In this document: positions 22,801 to 35,819 of the stretch, piece by piece
Numbering within the stretch: the first letter of the stretch is position 1
Layout of the letters: every line of letters starts with the position of its first letter
Source of the DNA: an uncultured Pelagibacteraceae bacterium
Lineage (GTDB): Bacteria > Pseudomonadota > Alphaproteobacteria > Pelagibacterales > AG-422-B15
Length of the DNA: 36,308 bases
Direction of reading: 5' to 3'
Assembly: GCA_902523535.1 (NCBI GenBank)
Contig: CABYZQ010000004.1
Coordinates: 103,241 to 139,548, forward strand
Notes under the pieces: model-generated
Databases searched by the model: none
Told to the model about the DNA's origin: nothing
What the model saw: only the letters and a program-made list of their open reading frames with translations
Made by a program: the position numbers and the translations under genes

Positions 22801-24017
22801 AAATAGAAAAGCTTGCGAATGACCGTGAGGCGGAATTAGGAATTCTCAATAGAAACATTAAAGAAAGATTAACGAACATAATTAAAGGTAAAAATATTTC
22901 AGAGCTCCCTGAGGATATAAGTGATCAAAAATTGTTTGATGATAATGATATTAGTGCTCTAAAGCTAGACTCGCTATGGAAAGTAAGGCTTCAAAATGAA
23001 AAAGATCAAGAGGATATAAACAATCTAAAAAAACAGTATGATATTGCAAGGTCTGCAATTCAATCACGTTTTGATAACAAGGTCGATAAAGTGCAAAGAG
23101 GAGATGAATTATTACCTGGCGTGATGAAAATGGTTAAGGTTTTTGTCGCTGTTAAAAGAAAATTGCAACCTGGTGATAAAATGGCTGGTCGACATGGAAA
23201 TAAAGGTGTCATAAGTAAAATCGCACCTTTGGAAGACATGCCCTATCTTGAGGATGGAAGGACTGTTGACATTGTATTAAACCCTTTAGGTGTGCCAAGT
23301 AGAATGAATGTCGGACAAATATTAGAAACGCATTTAGGATGGGCATGTGCTGGTATTGGAGAAATTATCAATAAATCAATTGCGCAGTACAATGCCACAA
23401 ATGATCATTCACATATTGGCAAGTCTTTAGAAAAAGTTTATGGGCCCGAACAGTATAAAAATGAAATAGCTTCTCTAAATAAGTTCGAGCAAAAAGAGCT
23501 TGCGATGAATATTGCTTCAGGAGTTCCTATTAAAACTCCAGTCTTTGATGGAGCATCTGAGTATGAAATATCTGAAATGCTTGAAGTTGCCGGCTTTGAT
23601 AAAAGTGGACAAACTCATTTATGGGACGGCTTAACTGGAGAGCAGTTTGAGAGAAAAGTAACAGTAGGGTATATCTATATGTTGAAACTTCATCATTTAG
23701 TAGATGATAAAATTCACGCAAGGTCAATTGGCCCTTACAGTCTTGTGACGCAGCAACCCTTGGGTGGAAAAGCACAATTTGGTGGTCAGAGATTTGGAGA
23801 GATGGAAGTTTGGGCTCTTGAGGCTTATGGTGCAGCATATACTTTGCAAGAAATTCTGACAGTAAAATCAGATGATGTAGCGGGAAGAACTAAAGTTTAT
23901 GAAACCATAATACGTGGTGAGGATGTATTCCAATCAGGAACACCTGAGTCATTTAACGTTTTGATTAAAGAGATTCGTTCTCTTGGACTTAACATAGAAT
24001 TATCGAATTTAAATTAG
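19896..24017 (+). CDS. rpoB: DNA-directed RNA polymerase subunit beta
   Basis: A 1373-residue polymerase subunit of full bacterial length. It begins near [14 protein letters not shown] (14-27). The rifampicin region [30 protein letters not shown] (about 526-555, given here only by its key residues Gln528, Asp534 and His544 approximately) appears wild type in pattern. [12 protein letters not shown] and the C-terminal [18 protein letters not shown] are present. The first ATG lies just after a hairpin; a GTG at 19914, preceded by GGTGAG at good spacing, is a credible alternative start that would remove six residues. Co-transcribed with rpoC, 10 bp downstream. Confidence 0.98.
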   Translation: MGEYTLVVNTLSFTERKRVRKNFGKLKEVSKFPNLIEIQKKSYEEFLLEETHPSKRPDRGLQKVFKSVFPLEDFSGSARIEYIEYDLQEPKFDVDECRQRDKTYAAPLNVKLRLIVFDIDEETESRTVKDIKEQEIYLCDLPLMTQKGTFITNGTERVVVSQMHRSPGVFFDHDNGKTHSSGKLLFGARVIPYRGSWLDIEFDHKDILHCRIDRKKKIPITTFLMSMGIKRDEILGLFYSTEIYNFNVKDNKWKFSFNPKNIKTGKLQKNLVNAADGKVAVKQGTKINPVIAKKLYNDGLKNLLIDDDELIGKFVADDIINEKTGEIYLEASDEITQESLEKIKELKITKLPILEIDGINVGSFIRDTLRVDKNLNPEEAVVEIYKVLRPGEPPNLETAFEVFNSLFFKSEKYDLSDVGRVKINYRLNLDCADTITVLRTDDIIEVVKTVMDLRTGKGEVDDIDHLGNRRVRSVGELVENQFRMGLIRMERSIKERMNSLEVDAVTPQDIINAKPLVASLKEFFGTSQLSQFMDQTNPLAEITHKRRLSALGPGGLSRERAGFEVRDVHPTHYGRICPIETPEGPNIGLINSLASHARVNQYGFIESPYRKVVNGKVTNDVEYLPAMEEADYTIAQANSEIDEKGSFCTKLVSCRRNGDFVMTIPDEINYMDVSPKQVVSCAASLIPFLENDDANRALMGSNMMRQAVPLIQAESPLVGTGVEKVVAIDSGVTIIANRDGIVDKIDGKRIVVRVTEKIQTNESGVDIYTLLKFQRSNQSTCINQRPLVKVGDKVSKGDIIADGPSTHLGELGLGRNVVVAFMPWRGYNFEDSILISEKIVQEDKFTSIHIEEFEVMSRDTKLGSEEITRDIPNAGDELLRNLDEAGIVYVGADVNPGDILVGKVTPKGESPVTPEEKLLRAIFGEKATDVKDTSLKLPPGSSGIVVDVKVFNRYGIEKDDRALSIERDEIEKLANDREAELGILNRNIKERLTNIIKGKNISELPEDISDQKLFDDNDISALKLDSLWKVRLQNEKDQEDINNLKKQYDIARSAIQSRFDNKVDKVQRGDELLPGVMKMVKVFVAVKRKLQPGDKMAGRHGNKGVISKIAPLEDMPYLEDGRTVDIVLNPLGVPSRMNVGQILETHLGWACAGIGEIINKSIAQYNATNDHSHIGKSLEKVYGPEQYKNEIASLNKFEQKELAMNIASGVPIKTPVFDGASEYEISEMLEVAGFDKSGQTHLWDGLTGEQFERKVTVGYIYMLKLHHLVDDKIHARSIGPYSLVTQQPLGGKAQFGGQRFGEMEVWALEAYGAAYTLQEILTVKSDDVAGRTKVYETIIRGEDVFQSGTPESFNVLIKEIRSLGLNIELSNLN

Positions 24018-24027
24018 GAAATTATAT

Positions 24028-27000
24028 ATGAGCCAGTCTTTAATGAACATTTTCAATCCTGCCGCTTCAAGAGACGACTTCAATCAAGTTAAAATCTCAA
24101 TTGCAAGTCCTGAAAGAATTTTATCGTGGTCATATGGTGAAATAAAAAAACCTGAAACAATTAATTATCGAACATTTAAACCAGAAAGAGACGGCCTCTT
24201 TTGTGCAAGAATATTTGGTCCAATAAAAGATTATGAGTGCCTATGCGGTAAATATAAGAGAATGAAATTCAAAGGTATAATCTGTGAAAAGTGCGGAGTT
24301 GAAGTAACAAAAAAAGACGTAAGAAGAGAACGCATGGGCCATATTCAATTGGCTGCACCCGTCGCTCACATTTGGTTTTTAAAATCATTACCAAGTCGTA
24401 TTGCTCTCATGATGGATATGAAATTAAAAGATTTAGAAAAAGTTCTTTATTTCGAAAAGTTTATGGTGACTGAGCCTGGGTTAACACCATTGATCCAAAA
24501 TCAGCTCTTGGATGAAGAGGAGTTAGAAAATGCTAAAGAAGAATATGGTGTAGATTCCTTTTCTGCTGGAATTGGAGCAGAAGCTGTAAGAAAAGTCTTA
24601 GAAAGAGTTGAGCTTGAGGCTGAACTTGAGTTATTGAAATCAAAACTTGCAGAAACAAAAGCAGTCGCACTTTCTGAAAAGCTCGTTAAAAGAATAAAAA
24701 TATTTGAAGCCTTTATATCTTCGGGGAATAGACCTGAATGGATGATTTTAACATCCGTACCAGTAATTCCACCAGAGCTTAGACCGCTCGTTCCTTTAGA
24801 TGGCGGAAGATTTGCTTCATCAGATTTAAACGACTTGTATAGACGTGTCATCAATAGAAATAATAGATTATCAAGACTCATAGAATTAAGAGCTCCAGAT
24901 ATCATTATTAGAAATGAAAAGAGAATGCTGCAAGAGTCAGTGGATGCACTGTTTGATAATGGACGAAGGGGCAGAGTAATTACTGGAACTAATAAACGAC
25001 CTCTTAAATCACTTGCAGAAATGCTTAAGGGTAAACAAGGCCGATTCAGGCAAAATCTTCTTGGAAAAAGAGTTGATTACTCTGGCCGATCAGTAATTGT
25101 GGTTGGACCTGAGTTAAAGTTACACCAATGTGGGCTTCCTAAAAAAATGGCAATAGAATTATTTAAACCATTTATATACGCACGTCTGGAGTCATTAGGT
25201 CTCGCAACTACTTTAAAACAAGCCAAGAAAATGGTTGAAAAAGAAAGACCCGAGGTCTGGGATGTGCTTGATAGAGTCATAAGAGAACATCCAATTATTT
25301 TAAATAGAGCGCCAACACTTCATAGGTTGGGTGTTCAGGCATTTGAACCAACTTTAATTGAAGGCAAAGCAATTCAACTACACCCTCTTGTTTGTACTGC
25401 ATTTAACGCTGATTTTGATGGTGATCAAATGGCGGTTCATGTTCCGCTTAGCTTAGAAGCACAGCTCGAAGCTAGGGTTTTAATGATGTCTACAAATAAT
25501 ATTTTAAACCCAGCTAATGGTAAGCCGGTAATTGTTCCAAGCCAGGACATAGTCCTAGGTATTTATTTTCTATCTCAAGAAAAAGATAATGAACCTGGCC
25601 AGGGTGCTGTTTACAAGGATATTTTTGAAGTTCAACAAGCAATCGAAAATGGTGTAACCACTGTACATGCAAAGGTTGAAGCAAGAATTAACTACATTAA
25701 TTCTGATGGGAATGTTGATACTAAAAGAATTAGTACAACACCTGGAAGAATGCTTTTATGGAACTTAATACCTCAACATAAAGATCTTGATCCAAAACTA
25801 GTCAATCGTCTTCTTGGCAAGAAAGAAGTTTCGAGCTTAATTGACACTGTCTACAGATACTGCGGACAAAAAGATACAGTTATATTTGCCGATCAATTAA
25901 TGGCACTTGGTTTTCATTACGCATATAAGGCTGGTATCTCTTTTGGCAAGGATGATATGATAATACCTGAGACAAAAGAAAAAATGGTTTCAGAAACAAC
26001 AGTTCAAATAGAAAAATATGAAAAGCAATATAATGACGGTTTAATTACTAACAGAGAAAAATATAACAAAGTAATTGACGCCTGGGCCAAATGTACTGAC
26101 AGAGTTGCACAGGAAATGATGAATGAAATTTCTTCCGTCAAAATTGATGAAACAACTAAGAGAGAACTGCCTATTAACTCTATATATATGATGGCAAATT
26201 CAGGAGCCAGGGGTTCAGCAGCCCAAATGAAGCAGTTATCTGGAATGCGTGGCCTTATGGCCAAGCCATCTGGAGATATCATTGAGACTCCTATCATATC
26301 TAACTTTAAAGAGGGCTTAAATGTACTCGAATATTTTAATTCTACTCACGGAGCAAGAAAAGGGCTAGCTGATACTGCATTGAAGACAGCAAATTCTGGC
26401 TACTTAACCAGAAGGTTATGCGATGTAGCACAAGATTGTACTATCTCAGGTCACGATTGTGGGACTGACAGTGGAGTATGGATATCTGATGTAGTTGAAG
26501 GTGGAGAAGTAATTATATCAATTGCAGATAGATTACTCGGTAGGTTCTTACAAAAAGATATAATTCATCCGGTTACCAATGAAATTGTAGCAAAAAAAGA
26601 TGATTATATGGATGAGATACTCGCAGAAAAGGTTGAAACAGCTGGTATACAGAATGCATATATTCGATCTCCATTAACTTGCGATAGTAAAAAAGGAATT
26701 TGCGTAAAGTGCTATGGACGTGATCTTGCAAGAGGATTTATGGTTAATGAAGGAGAAGCTGTGGGGATGATTGCAGCTCAATCTATTGGTGAGCCAGGAA
26801 CACAATTGACAATGAGAACATTCCATATTGGAGGAGCTGCTCAAATTAATGATCAATCTTTTATTGAAATTAATAATGACGGGATTTTCAAAATCTTAAA
26901 CAAGAATACTGTTGAAGATAGTAATCAGAATTTAATTGTCATGGGAAGAAATTGTCAATTGGCTATTCATGATGAAAATAATAGGGAGCTTGCAAACTAT

Positions 27001-28218
27001 AAAGTTCCTTATGGAACAAAAATACTAGTGGAAGAAGACTCAAAAGTATCTTCAGGAACTAAAATCTGTGAATGGGATCCATTTACTAATCCTGTTATTT
27101 CTGAAAAATCAGGTACCGCTAACTATGTGGATATGGAAGGAGGTATTTCTTTAATAGAGGAAACTGAGGAAAAAACAGGATTAACATATACTAAAGTTAA
27201 AGACTGGAAGTTAGATTCAAAAGGTGCTGACCTTAAGCCAAGAATTACTTTGAGAGATAAAAAAGGCGAAGTAATACTTCTAGCAAATGGCAATGAAGCT
27301 AGATACTTCCTTCCACCTGACTCTATTTTATCAGTTACTGATGGATCTGAAGTACATGCAGGTGATGTGTTAGCAAGGACACCAAAGGCTGCATCTAAAA
27401 CTAAAGATATTACTGGTGGCCTTCCTAGAGTTGCAGAATTGTTTGAAGCGAGGAAGCCAAAAGATCATGCAATTATATCCGAAATATCTGGTATCATTTC
27501 ATTTGGAAAAGATATTAGAGGAAAGCAGAAAGTAATCATTACCCCAGAGGAAAGTGAAAATGAACCTGTAGAAGTTCTCATTCCTAAAGGCAAACACATA
27601 GCCTATCAAGAAGGAGAAAATATTGAAAAAGGAGATTATTTACTTGATGGAAATCCTGACCCGCATGATATCCTAGAGATACTGGGTATTGAAGCTTTAG
27701 CTGATTATTTAATTAATGAGGTACAAGAAGTATACAGACTGCAAGGTGTTCTAATTAATGATAAGCATATTGAGGTTTTATGTAGACAGATGCTTCAAAA
27801 AGTTAGCATTACTGACGCTGGTGACAGCTCATTCATTAAAGGGGAAGAGATTGACAGATACGAATTCTTAATTACAAATGAGCAGCTTTCCGCTGAAGGA
27901 AAAAAACCAGCTGCAGGTAAACCAGTTCTATTAGGCATAACCAAAGCTTCTCTGCAAACTAGGTCATTTATATCTGCTGCTTCATTCCAAGAAACAACAC
28001 GTATTCTTACGGATGCATCAATTAAAGGAAAAGTTGATAGATTAGAGGGCCTCAAAGAGAATGTTATAGTAGGTAGATTAATACCCGCTGGAACAGGGAG
28101 AATTTTTAAGCAGATTGAAAATCAGGCAAAAAATCTTGATAAAAAGGCCAAAATTGAAATTGAAGCAATGCAAGCAGCTAAAGAGCAGGAAACTGCAGAA
28201 ATACAGGAAAATTCTTAA
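24028..28218 (+). CDS. rpoC: DNA-directed RNA polymerase subunit beta'
   Basis: A 1396-residue catalytic subunit. The N-terminal zinc site is [20 protein letters not shown] (about 71-90). The active-site Mg-binding motif [12 protein letters not shown] is near residues 459-470. The second zinc cluster [11 protein letters not shown] lies near 886-896, followed by the trigger-loop region with [16 protein letters not shown]. Length is normal for alphaproteobacteria. It ends the polymerase part of the superoperon; a promoter and a terminator-like hairpin follow before rpsL. Confidence 0.99.
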   Translation: MSQSLMNIFNPAASRDDFNQVKISIASPERILSWSYGEIKKPETINYRTFKPERDGLFCARIFGPIKDYECLCGKYKRMKFKGIICEKCGVEVTKKDVRRERMGHIQLAAPVAHIWFLKSLPSRIALMMDMKLKDLEKVLYFEKFMVTEPGLTPLIQNQLLDEEELENAKEEYGVDSFSAGIGAEAVRKVLERVELEAELELLKSKLAETKAVALSEKLVKRIKIFEAFISSGNRPEWMILTSVPVIPPELRPLVPLDGGRFASSDLNDLYRRVINRNNRLSRLIELRAPDIIIRNEKRMLQESVDALFDNGRRGRVITGTNKRPLKSLAEMLKGKQGRFRQNLLGKRVDYSGRSVIVVGPELKLHQCGLPKKMAIELFKPFIYARLESLGLATTLKQAKKMVEKERPEVWDVLDRVIREHPIILNRAPTLHRLGVQAFEPTLIEGKAIQLHPLVCTAFNADFDGDQMAVHVPLSLEAQLEARVLMMSTNNILNPANGKPVIVPSQDIVLGIYFLSQEKDNEPGQGAVYKDIFEVQQAIENGVTTVHAKVEARINYINSDGNVDTKRISTTPGRMLLWNLIPQHKDLDPKLVNRLLGKKEVSSLIDTVYRYCGQKDTVIFADQLMALGFHYAYKAGISFGKDDMIIPETKEKMVSETTVQIEKYEKQYNDGLITNREKYNKVIDAWAKCTDRVAQEMMNEISSVKIDETTKRELPINSIYMMANSGARGSAAQMKQLSGMRGLMAKPSGDIIETPIISNFKEGLNVLEYFNSTHGARKGLADTALKTANSGYLTRRLCDVAQDCTISGHDCGTDSGVWISDVVEGGEVIISIADRLLGRFLQKDIIHPVTNEIVAKKDDYMDEILAEKVETAGIQNAYIRSPLTCDSKKGICVKCYGRDLARGFMVNEGEAVGMIAAQSIGEPGTQLTMRTFHIGGAAQINDQSFIEINNDGIFKILNKNTVEDSNQNLIVMGRNCQLAIHDENNRELANYKVPYGTKILVEEDSKVSSGTKICEWDPFTNPVISEKSGTANYVDMEGGISLIEETEEKTGLTYTKVKDWKLDSKGADLKPRITLRDKKGEVILLANGNEARYFLPPDSILSVTDGSEVHAGDVLARTPKAASKTKDITGGLPRVAELFEARKPKDHAIISEISGIISFGKDIRGKQKVIITPEESENEPVEVLIPKGKHIAYQEGENIEKGDYLLDGNPDPHDILEILGIEALADYLINEVQEVYRLQGVLINDKHIEVLCRQMLQKVSITDAGDSSFIKGEEIDRYEFLITNEQLSAEGKKPAAGKPVLLGITKASLQTRSFISAASFQETTRILTDASIKGKVDRLEGLKENVIVGRLIPAGTGRIFKQIENQAKNLDKKAKIEIEAMQAAKEQETAEIQENS

Positions 28219-28227
28219 TAATATATG

Positions 28228-28255
28228 TTGACCAAAACAGACTATTAAGTATTAT
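28228..28255 (+). promoter_or_regulatory. Predicted promoter for the rpsL-fusA-S10 genes
   Basis: TTGACC (28228-28233), 16-bp spacer, TATTAT (28250-28255), starting 10 bp after the rpoC stop. The predicted start near 28262 lies upstream of the hairpin at 28272, so that hairpin would be part of the leader of the new transcript. Confidence 0.5.
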
Positions 28256-28271
28256 TCGGCATTCTTAAATA

Positions 28272-28306
28272 GTAGGCGGTAGAGAAATCTAAACGCTACT
28301 TTTTTT
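28272..28306 (+). terminator. Terminator or leader attenuator between rpoC and rpsL
   Basis: An interrupted stem (GTAG-CG with CG-CTAC, then TAGA with TCTA) is capped by a GAAA tetraloop and followed by seven T; a second run of eight T begins at 28311. It could end rpoBC transcripts, and because a promoter match lies upstream it could also attenuate rpsL transcription. Confidence 0.6.
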
Positions 28307-28358
28307 AGACTTTTTTTTAATAGTTAACTTTTTATTAGTTTCTAACTGGAGATACTGT

Positions 28359-29203
<845 letters not shown>

Positions 29204-29205
29204 AA

Positions 29206-31281
29206 ATGACAAGAGAGTATTCATTAAATAATTACAGAAATATTGGCATCATGGCGCACATAGATGCTGGAAAGACAACTACTACTGAGCGAATACTTTA
29301 TTACACAGGAAAAAGCCATAAGATTGGTGAAGTACATGATGGTGCTGCCACAATGGATTGGATGGAGCAAGAACAAGAACGTGGAATAACTATTACATCT
29401 GCGGCAACTACTTGTTTCTGGAATGACCATAGGATTAATATTATTGATACTCCTGGACACGTTGATTTTACCATCGAAGTTGAGCGTTCTTTAAGAGTGC
29501 TCGATGGGGCAGTTGCAGTATTTGATGGTGTCGCTGGTGTGGAGCCACAAACCGAAACTGTTTGGAGACAAGCAAATAGATACAATGTGCCGAGGATGTG
29601 TTTCGTTAATAAAATGGACCGTACAGGTGCGGACTTTTATAAGTGTTTAGACATGATCAAAGATCGACTTCAGGCAAATGCATTAGTTTTACAGATACCT
29701 TACGGAAGTGAATCAAATTTAAAAGGTGTGATTGATCTAGTTAAGAATAAAGCAATCGTTTGGGCAAATGAGGATCTTGGAGCTAAGTATGAATACACGG
29801 ATATCCCTGAAGAACTTAAAGATGCTGCTGAAAAATATAGATCTGAAATGGTGGAAATGGCTGTCGAACAAGATGAAGAAGTCCTTGAAAAATATTTAGA
29901 TGGAGAAGAACCAGATGAAGAAACTCTAATCAGGTGTATCAGAAAAGGAACAATTAATTTTGAGTTTGTTCCGATTCTAACTGGAAGTGCTTTCAAAAAT
30001 AAAGGTGTCCAGCCTTTATTAGATGCAATTGTGAATTTTATGCCTGACCCTAGTGAGGTTCAGCAGGCAACCGGTAACATTCCAGGAAAAGAAGAAGAGG
30101 AGGTAAGAAAAGCATCTGATGATGAACCTTTCTCTGCATTGGCATTCAAGGTAGCCAACGACCCTTTTGTAGGCTCTCTTACATTTACTCGAATATATTC
30201 TGGTAAACTAGAAGCTGGTTCAACAATATTAAATTCTGTTAAAGGCGATAAAGAAAGAATAGGCCGTATGCTTTTAATGCACGCTAACAATAGAGAAGAC
30301 ATTAAAATTGCTTATGCTGGTGACATTGTCGCTATTGCTGGCTTAAAAGACACTATAACTGGTGAGACTTTATCAGATGCTCAAAAACCAATTATTCTAG
30401 AATCTATGGATTTTCCAGATCCAGTTATTGAGATTGCTGTTGAGCCAAAGACAAAAGCTGATCAGGAAAAAATGGGAGAAGCATTAGCAAGATTAGCAAA
30501 AGAAGATCCATCATTTAGGGTTACCTCAGATGAAGAATCTGGACAAACAGTAATAAAAGGAATGGGTGAACTTCACTTGGATATTATTGTGGATAGGATG
30601 AAGAGAGAGTTCAACGTAGAGGCTAATGTTGGAGCCCCACAAGTTGCTTACAGAGAAACTATTTCTAAAAACATGGAAGTAACATATACACACAAAAAAC
30701 AAAGTGGTGGCGCAGGGCAATTTGCTGAGGTTAAGATAATTGTCGAAGGTTGCGAGCCAGGAACTGGAAGAATATTTGAAGATAAAATTAAAGGTGGAAA
30801 CATTCCTAAGGAATATATACCGGGTGTAGAGAAAGGTATAGAAGGAGTGGCCGATACTGGAGTTATAGCTGGATTCCCTATAATTGACTATAAGGTGACT
30901 CTTGTAGATGGAAAATATCATGATGTGGACTCAAGTAGCCTTGCATTTGAAATAGCTGGGCGAATGGCGTTTAAGGATGCCTGTCAAAAAGCCAATCCAA
31001 AGTTATTAGAACCAATAATGAGAGTTGAAGTTGTTACGCCTGAAGAGTTTATGGGAGATGTAATAGGAGATTTAAGTAGTCGAAGAGGTCAAGTAAGTGG
31101 AAGTGAAGCAAGAGGCAATACAACGGCTATTAGCTCAATGGTGCCTCTGGCTAATATGTTCGGCTATGTAAACACTCTACGATCTATGACACAGGGGAGA
31201 GCTCAATATTCAATGTTTTTTGATCATTATGAGCAGGTTCCACAAAATGTACAAGATGAGGTAAAAGCGAAGTTCGCTTAA
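29206..31281 (+). CDS. fusA: Translation elongation factor G
   Basis: A 691-residue GTPase driving ribosomal translocation. I chose the ATG at 29206 ([20 protein letters not shown]) rather than the in-frame GTG at 29197, since the family starts this way and AGGTGG lies 5 bp upstream of it. G motifs: [12 protein letters not shown] (near 16-27), DTPGHVDF (near 81) and NKMD (near 135). Domains II to V continue in full, ending [14 protein letters not shown]. It is followed by rpsJ after 8 bp, with no tuf in between. Confidence 0.98.
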   Translation: MTREYSLNNYRNIGIMAHIDAGKTTTTERILYYTGKSHKIGEVHDGAATMDWMEQEQERGITITSAATTCFWNDHRINIIDTPGHVDFTIEVERSLRVLDGAVAVFDGVAGVEPQTETVWRQANRYNVPRMCFVNKMDRTGADFYKCLDMIKDRLQANALVLQIPYGSESNLKGVIDLVKNKAIVWANEDLGAKYEYTDIPEELKDAAEKYRSEMVEMAVEQDEEVLEKYLDGEEPDEETLIRCIRKGTINFEFVPILTGSAFKNKGVQPLLDAIVNFMPDPSEVQQATGNIPGKEEEEVRKASDDEPFSALAFKVANDPFVGSLTFTRIYSGKLEAGSTILNSVKGDKERIGRMLLMHANNREDIKIAYAGDIVAIAGLKDTITGETLSDAQKPIILESMDFPDPVIEIAVEPKTKADQEKMGEALARLAKEDPSFRVTSDEESGQTVIKGMGELHLDIIVDRMKREFNVEANVGAPQVAYRETISKNMEVTYTHKKQSGGAGQFAEVKIIVEGCEPGTGRIFEDKIKGGNIPKEYIPGVEKGIEGVADTGVIAGFPIIDYKVTLVDGKYHDVDSSSLAFEIAGRMAFKDACQKANPKLLEPIMRVEVVTPEEFMGDVIGDLSSRRGQVSGSEARGNTTAISSMVPLANMFGYVNTLRSMTQGRAQYSMFFDHYEQVPQNVQDEVKAKFA

Positions 31282-31289
31282 ATAGAATA

Positions 31290-31598
31290 ATGGAAAACCA
31301 AAACATTAAAATCAGACTTAAAGCATTTGACCATGGGGTTCTGGATAAGTCATCTGTTGAAATAGTAGATACAGCAAAACGAACTGGAGCAATGGTCAAG
31401 GGACCAATTCCACTTCCTACTAATAACGAAAAATTTACTGTTTTAAGATCACCTCACGTAAATAAAAAAAGTAGAGAGCAATTTGAAATAAGAACGCACA
31501 AGCGCTTAATAGAAATAGTTGACCCTACCCCTCAGACAGTAGATGCACTTATGAAATTGGATCTAGCATCGGGAGTTGACGTAGAAATCAAGTTATAG
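31290..31598 (+). CDS. rpsJ: 30S ribosomal protein S10
   Basis: A 102-residue protein with the standard [15 protein letters not shown] start, VKGPIPLPT (38-46) and [15 protein letters not shown] (61-75). It also partners NusG/NusB in antitermination. It begins the S10 gene series directly after fusA, so the str and S10 operons are fused here. Confidence 0.99.
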   Translation: MENQNIKIRLKAFDHGVLDKSSVEIVDTAKRTGAMVKGPIPLPTNNEKFTVLRSPHVNKKSREQFEIRTHKRLIEIVDPTPQTVDALMKLDLASGVDVEIKL

Positions 31599-31600
31599 AT

Positions 31601-32290
31601 ATGAGAACAGGAATCATCGCAAAAAAAATAGGAATGAGTAACTTGTATACACAAAGTGGTACAAATATTCCAGTGACTGTCTTGCATATCGATCAATGTC
31701 AGATCATTGAAAGAGTTGATACCACTGACACAAGTGCTGATAAAGTGTTAGTTGGAGCATGTAAATTAAAAAAGGCTAATAAGGCTCAGAAGGGATTTTT
31801 TGAAAAGAAAAAGAGTGAGGCTTTTAAGTACCTCAGAGAATTTCCAATAGATAAAGATACTGAATTAAAGTCGGGCGATCAGTTGAATGCAAGTCATTTT
31901 AAAGAAGGTCAATTTATCGATGTGTCTGGCTTCACAAAAGGCAAGGGATTTGCTGGTGTGATGAAAAGGCATAACTTTTCAGGTTTGAGGGCTTCTCACG
32001 GAGTCTCTATTTCTCATCGAAGTGCTGGTTCAACGGGACAATGTCAAGATCCAGGCAAAGTCTTTAAAGGAAAAAAAATGGCAGGTCAGTATGGAGATGT
32101 CCATAAAACACTTCAAAATTTACAGGTAGTAAAAATTGATGATGCAAAAAATATTATTTGCGTAAAGGGAGCTACTCCTGGTGCGCGAGGAACATGGCTA
32201 GTGATCGAAGATTCTATTAAGAGAAATGATATTAAAGAAGTTGAAAGCACTTCTGTTCAAGCAGAAAAACCAAGTAAACAGGATAAATAG
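31601..32290 (+). CDS. rplC: 50S ribosomal protein L3
   Basis: A 229-residue 23S rRNA-binding protein. It starts MRTGIIAKKIGMSNLYT and contains TKGKGFAGVMKRHNFSG (about 112-128), SHGVSISHRSAGSTGQC and KMAGQYGDV. A charged tail of about 20 residues (EVESTSVQAEKPSKQDK) extends past the usual end of about 209, as in several alphaproteobacteria. Confidence 0.98.
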   Translation: MRTGIIAKKIGMSNLYTQSGTNIPVTVLHIDQCQIIERVDTTDTSADKVLVGACKLKKANKAQKGFFEKKKSEAFKYLREFPIDKDTELKSGDQLNASHFKEGQFIDVSGFTKGKGFAGVMKRHNFSGLRASHGVSISHRSAGSTGQCQDPGKVFKGKKMAGQYGDVHKTLQNLQVVKIDDAKNIICVKGATPGARGTWLVIEDSIKRNDIKEVESTSVQAEKPSKQDK

Positions 32291-32292
32291 CA

Positions 32293-32913
32293 ATGCAAGT
32301 AGAGCTAAATAAAATGAATGGTAAGAGCACAGAATCTATGGAGCTTAATGATGCCATCTTTAATTTAAAACCAGATTTTTCAGTTATAAGTTCTCTTGTA
32401 AGATGGAATGAGTCTAATAAAAAACCTCTTCGCGCTAGGACCAAAAATCGTTCCGAAGTTGCAGGTACAACCCAGAAATTGGGTAGGCAAAAGGGTGGCG
32501 GTGGTGCAAGACATGGTTCCAAGAAGGCAAATATTTTCAGAAGTGGCGGCATGGCTCACAATCTAAGGGGAGTAAGATCATTAAAAAAAATTCCAAAGCG
32601 CCTTAGAAACTTGGCTGTTAAGCATATATTATCTGAAAAAGTAAAATGTAATGATCTTATTTTAATTGATGAACTCAAGATCGCTGAGCCAAAAACTAAG
32701 ATCTTAAAGAGTTATTTGGACAAACAAAAAATTAACTCTGCATTGTTTTTAGAAGGGGGTACGCCTAACCAAAATTTGTCTCTCGCAGCAAGAAATCTAA
32801 AAGACATTAAGTACTTGAGTGTTAAATCGGTGAATGCTCTTGATCTTTTGAGACATCAGAAATTGATAATAAGTAAAGATGCATTAGCCCAACTAGAAAA
32901 GAATTATATATAA
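32293..32913 (+). CDS. rplD: 50S ribosomal protein L4
   Basis: A 206-residue protein lining the peptide exit tunnel. The internal loop RTKNRSEVAGTTQKLGRQKG (about 49-68) and GGGGARHGSKKANIFRSGG (about 69-87) are the conserved tunnel-facing region. It follows rplC by 2 bp. L4 autoregulates the S10 operon in gammaproteobacteria; no comparable leader precedes rpsJ here. Confidence 0.98.
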   Translation: MQVELNKMNGKSTESMELNDAIFNLKPDFSVISSLVRWNESNKKPLRARTKNRSEVAGTTQKLGRQKGGGGARHGSKKANIFRSGGMAHNLRGVRSLKKIPKRLRNLAVKHILSEKVKCNDLILIDELKIAEPKTKILKSYLDKQKINSALFLEGGTPNQNLSLAARNLKDIKYLSVKSVNALDLLRHQKLIISKDALAQLEKNYI

Positions 32914-32914
32914 A

Positions 32915-33208
32915 ATGCCTAGTATTAAAGATTTTAAAACAATTATTAAGCCTATTATTACTGAGAAGTCTTCTTTAGGTGCAGAATTTAATCAAGTTAC
33001 GTTTCAAGTTAATAAAACTAGCAATAAGAAAGAAATAAAAACTGCAATAGAAAATATATTTAAAGTAAAAGTAAAAAAAGTAAACACTTCAATAGTAAAG
33101 GGTAAGCTAAAAGCATTTAGGGGCTCGCTTGGAAAACGCTCTGATTATAAGAAAGCTTTTGTAACTCTTGAAGAAGGTCAAACAATTGATTTGAATGCGG
33201 GAGTATAA
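32915..33208 (+). CDS. rplW: 50S ribosomal protein L23
   Basis: A 97-residue tunnel-exit protein that docks trigger factor and SRP. Recognisable parts are IIKPIITEKSS (10-20), FQVNKTSNKKEIKTAIENIFKV (30-51) and KRSDYKKAFVTLEEGQ (74-89). It is 1 bp after rplD and 6 bp before rplB. Confidence 0.97.
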   Translation: MPSIKDFKTIIKPIITEKSSLGAEFNQVTFQVNKTSNKKEIKTAIENIFKVKVKKVNTSIVKGKLKAFRGSLGKRSDYKKAFVTLEEGQTIDLNAGV

Positions 33209-33214
33209 TAAAAA

Positions 33215-34057
33215 ATGCCTTTAAAAAAATTCAGACCAAATACTCCAGGAACACGCGGACTAACACTTGTTGATAAAAAAGGTTTATGGACGGGTAAGCC
33301 AGTCAAGTCTCTAACAGCTGGTCTTTCAAAAAAAGGTGGAAGAAATAACACAGGCAGAATTACAATGAGACGTAAAGGTGGTGGACATAAAGCAAAATAC
33401 AGAATTATTGATTTTAAAAGAAATAACACAGAAAGTGCAACTGTTGATAGAATTGAGTATGATCCAAATAGATCTTCTTATATTGCACTAATTACATACA
33501 CTGACGGAACAAAGAGTTATATCTTGGCACCAAAGGATTTAAAAGCTGGTGACCAAATTATTTCTGGTGGAAAAAAAGAAATCAGAATTGGCAATTGCAT
33601 GCCCATGTCTGATATTCCAGTTGGAATAGATATACATAATATTGAGTTAAAAATTGGCAGTGGCGCACAATTAGCTAGATCTGCCGGTTCCTCAACACAG
33701 ATTGTTGGCAAGTCTGATGGATACGTAGCCATTAAGCTGCCCTCTGGTGAGCAAAGAAAAGTAAGAGAAGAATGCAGAGCTACAATTGGTGTTCTGTCAA
33801 ATATTGATAAGAAAAACCAAAAATTAGGAAAAGCTGGAAGAAAAAGATGGTTAGGCGTTAGACCATCAGTAAGAGGCGTGGCTATGAATCCAATTGATCA
33901 CCCTCATGGTGGAGGAGAAGGTAAAACATCAGGTGGTCGAGATCCTGTTACTCCATGGGGAAAACCTACTAAGGGAAAAAAGACAAGAAATAATAAAAGA
34001 ACAGATAAATTTATTATCAAGAGAAAAACTGACAAAAAAGCAAGGATAGAGGTTTAA
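33215..34057 (+). CDS. rplB: 50S ribosomal protein L2
   Basis: A 280-residue core 50S protein near the peptidyl-transferase centre. It starts [17 protein letters not shown] and carries [15 protein letters not shown] (about 55-69) and the conserved [20 protein letters not shown] region (about 225-244) with the essential histidine. Normal length; 2 bp before rpsS. Confidence 0.99.
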   Translation: MPLKKFRPNTPGTRGLTLVDKKGLWTGKPVKSLTAGLSKKGGRNNTGRITMRRKGGGHKAKYRIIDFKRNNTESATVDRIEYDPNRSSYIALITYTDGTKSYILAPKDLKAGDQIISGGKKEIRIGNCMPMSDIPVGIDIHNIELKIGSGAQLARSAGSSTQIVGKSDGYVAIKLPSGEQRKVREECRATIGVLSNIDKKNQKLGKAGRKRWLGVRPSVRGVAMNPIDHPHGGGEGKTSGGRDPVTPWGKPTKGKKTRNNKRTDKFIIKRKTDKKARIEV

Positions 34058-34059
34058 AA

Positions 34060-34332
34060 ATGACGAGATCTGTTTGGAAAGGACCATTTGTTGATAGTCA
34101 TCTATTAAAGAAAGTTAAGGCAGCAGGAGATGGTGGCAAAGGCGGTGTTATTAAAACGTGGTCAAGAAGATCTACTATTTTGCCTGAGTTCGTAGGGGTT
34201 AACTTTGCTGTGCATAATGGTAAGAGGTTTATTCCAGTTAACGTTACTGAGGATATGGTAGGCCATAAACTCGGAGAGTTTTCACCAACAAGAACTTTTA
34301 ATAGTCATACCGGAGATAAAAAAACTAAATAA
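34060..34332 (+). CDS. rpsS: 30S ribosomal protein S19
   Basis: A 90-residue 30S head protein. It starts [18 protein letters not shown] and includes [16 protein letters not shown] (31-46), [12 protein letters not shown] and [13 protein letters not shown] (67-79). Length and all landmarks are standard; 2 bp separate it from each neighbour gene. Confidence 0.99.
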   Translation: MTRSVWKGPFVDSHLLKKVKAAGDGGKGGVIKTWSRRSTILPEFVGVNFAVHNGKRFIPVNVTEDMVGHKLGEFSPTRTFNSHTGDKKTK

Positions 34333-34334
34333 CC

Positions 34335-34718
34335 ATGAAGCACTTAATACGAAAAGATAATGAAGCTTATGCCATTTTAAGAAATTTGAGGGTTAGTCCT
34401 TCAAAAGCAAATATTGTTCTTGAAATGATTAGAGGAAAGAAGGCTTCTGAGGCAATTAACCTTTTAAAATTTTCTTCCAGAGGAATTGCTAAAGATATTA
34501 GTAAGGTACTAAATAGTGCGGTAGCGAATGCTGAAAACAATCATCAGCTAGATATAGACATTTTACAGGTAACAGAAGCCTATTGTGGGAAAAGTATGGT
34601 CATGAAGAGATGGAGACCAAGAGCAAAAGGTAGACCAGGAAGAATAAACAAGCATCTAACTAATGTTACAATTAAAGTTGCAGAATTACAAAATAAGAAA
34701 TCGGAGAAAGAAACATAG
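34335..34718 (+). CDS. rplV: 50S ribosomal protein L22
   Basis: A 127-residue protein whose beta-hairpin lines the exit tunnel. Typical elements are RVSPSKANIVLEMIRGKKASEAINLL (19-44), LNSAVANAENN and MKRWRPRAKGRPGRINK (about 88-104). It lies between rpsS and rpsC with 2-3 bp gaps. Confidence 0.98.
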   Translation: MKHLIRKDNEAYAILRNLRVSPSKANIVLEMIRGKKASEAINLLKFSSRGIAKDISKVLNSAVANAENNHQLDIDILQVTEAYCGKSMVMKRWRPRAKGRPGRINKHLTNVTIKVAELQNKKSEKET

Positions 34719-34721
34719 AAT

Positions 34722-35393
34722 ATGGGACAGAAAGTAAATCCTATTGGGCTTAGATTAATCCTTAATAAAAAATGGCAATCCAAATGGTATGCCAACAAAA
34801 AGGAATTTGGTTCATTTTTACAAGAAGATCTTAAAATCAGATCCTATCTTGAAAAAAAACTGAAAAAATGTGCCGTAGCTAAAATTCAGATAGAAAGACC
34901 CGCAAAGAAAGCTCAAGTAACTATTTATTCAGCCCGACCAGGCTTAATTATTGGTAAAAAGGGTAGTGATATAGAAAAGCTAAAAAAGAAAATTTCAGAA
35001 TTTACATCAGATGATGTTTCAATAAATTTGGTTGAGATCAGAAAGCCAGAGGTTGAGGCTCAACTAATAGCTGATGCAATTGCAGAACAACTTGAGAGAA
35101 GGGTTTCATTTAGAAGAGCAATGAAAAGATCTGTTCAATCTGCAATGAGACTAGGAGCTGATGGTATAAGAGTAAATTGTGGAGGCCGTCTTGGTGGAAC
35201 TGAAATTGCAAGAACAGAGTGGTATAGAGAGGGAAGAGTTCCATTGCACACATTTAGGGCAAATGTTGATTATGCAATAGCAACTGCGCAAACAACATAT
35301 GGTGCATGTGGCATCAAAGTATGGATATATAAAGGAGACATAGACGATAATGCTCCCCACGAAATGGAAAATAATCCAAATAAATTAGGATAA
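34722..35393 (+). CDS. rpsC: 30S ribosomal protein S3
   Basis: A 223-residue protein at the mRNA entry channel. The start [12 protein letters not shown], the KH-domain [18 protein letters not shown] (about 74-91) and the C-terminal [20 protein letters not shown] (about 145-164) identify it. It ends slightly earlier than many homologs (about 230 or more). Confidence 0.99.
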   Translation: MGQKVNPIGLRLILNKKWQSKWYANKKEFGSFLQEDLKIRSYLEKKLKKCAVAKIQIERPAKKAQVTIYSARPGLIIGKKGSDIEKLKKKISEFTSDDVSINLVEIRKPEVEAQLIADAIAEQLERRVSFRRAMKRSVQSAMRLGADGIRVNCGGRLGGTEIARTEWYREGRVPLHTFRANVDYAIATAQTTYGACGIKVWIYKGDIDDNAPHEMENNPNKLG

Positions 35394-35396
35394 GTT

Positions 35397-35810
35397 ATGT
35401 TACAGCCAAAAAAAACAAAATTCAGAAAAGCTCACAAAGGTAGAATTAAAGGCGTTGCAACTTCTGCAACAAGTTTGAACTACGGAACTTATGGGCTAAA
35501 GGCCTTAGAAGCTGAGAGGATTACAGCCAGACAAATAGAAGCAGCAAGGGTTGCGATGACAAGGTTTATGAAAAGAGCGGGACGTGTTTGGGTTCGAATA
35601 TTTCCAGATGTTCCGGTATCAAAAAAGCCAACAGAAGTAAGAATGGGTAAAGGAAAAGGTTCGCCAGAATTTTGGGCATGTCGGGTGAAGCCAGGAAAGA
35701 TTTTATTTGAAGTTGACGGTGTATCACAATCGATAGCAAAAGAAGCTTTTGGAAGAGCTTCCTCAAAGCTGCCAATTAAGACCAAAGTAGTTGGACAACT
35801 CATAAAATAA
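35397..35810 (+). CDS. rplP: 50S ribosomal protein L16
   Basis: A 137-residue protein that helps place the A-site tRNA. It starts [19 protein letters not shown] and contains [19 protein letters not shown] (about 41-59), [17 protein letters not shown] (about 83-99) and [14 protein letters not shown]. Standard length for the family. Confidence 0.99.
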   Translation: MLQPKKTKFRKAHKGRIKGVATSATSLNYGTYGLKALEAERITARQIEAARVAMTRFMKRAGRVWVRIFPDVPVSKKPTEVRMGKGKGSPEFWACRVKPGKILFEVDGVSQSIAKEAFGRASSKLPIKTKVVGQLIK

Positions 35811-35819
35811 AGGAAAAAG

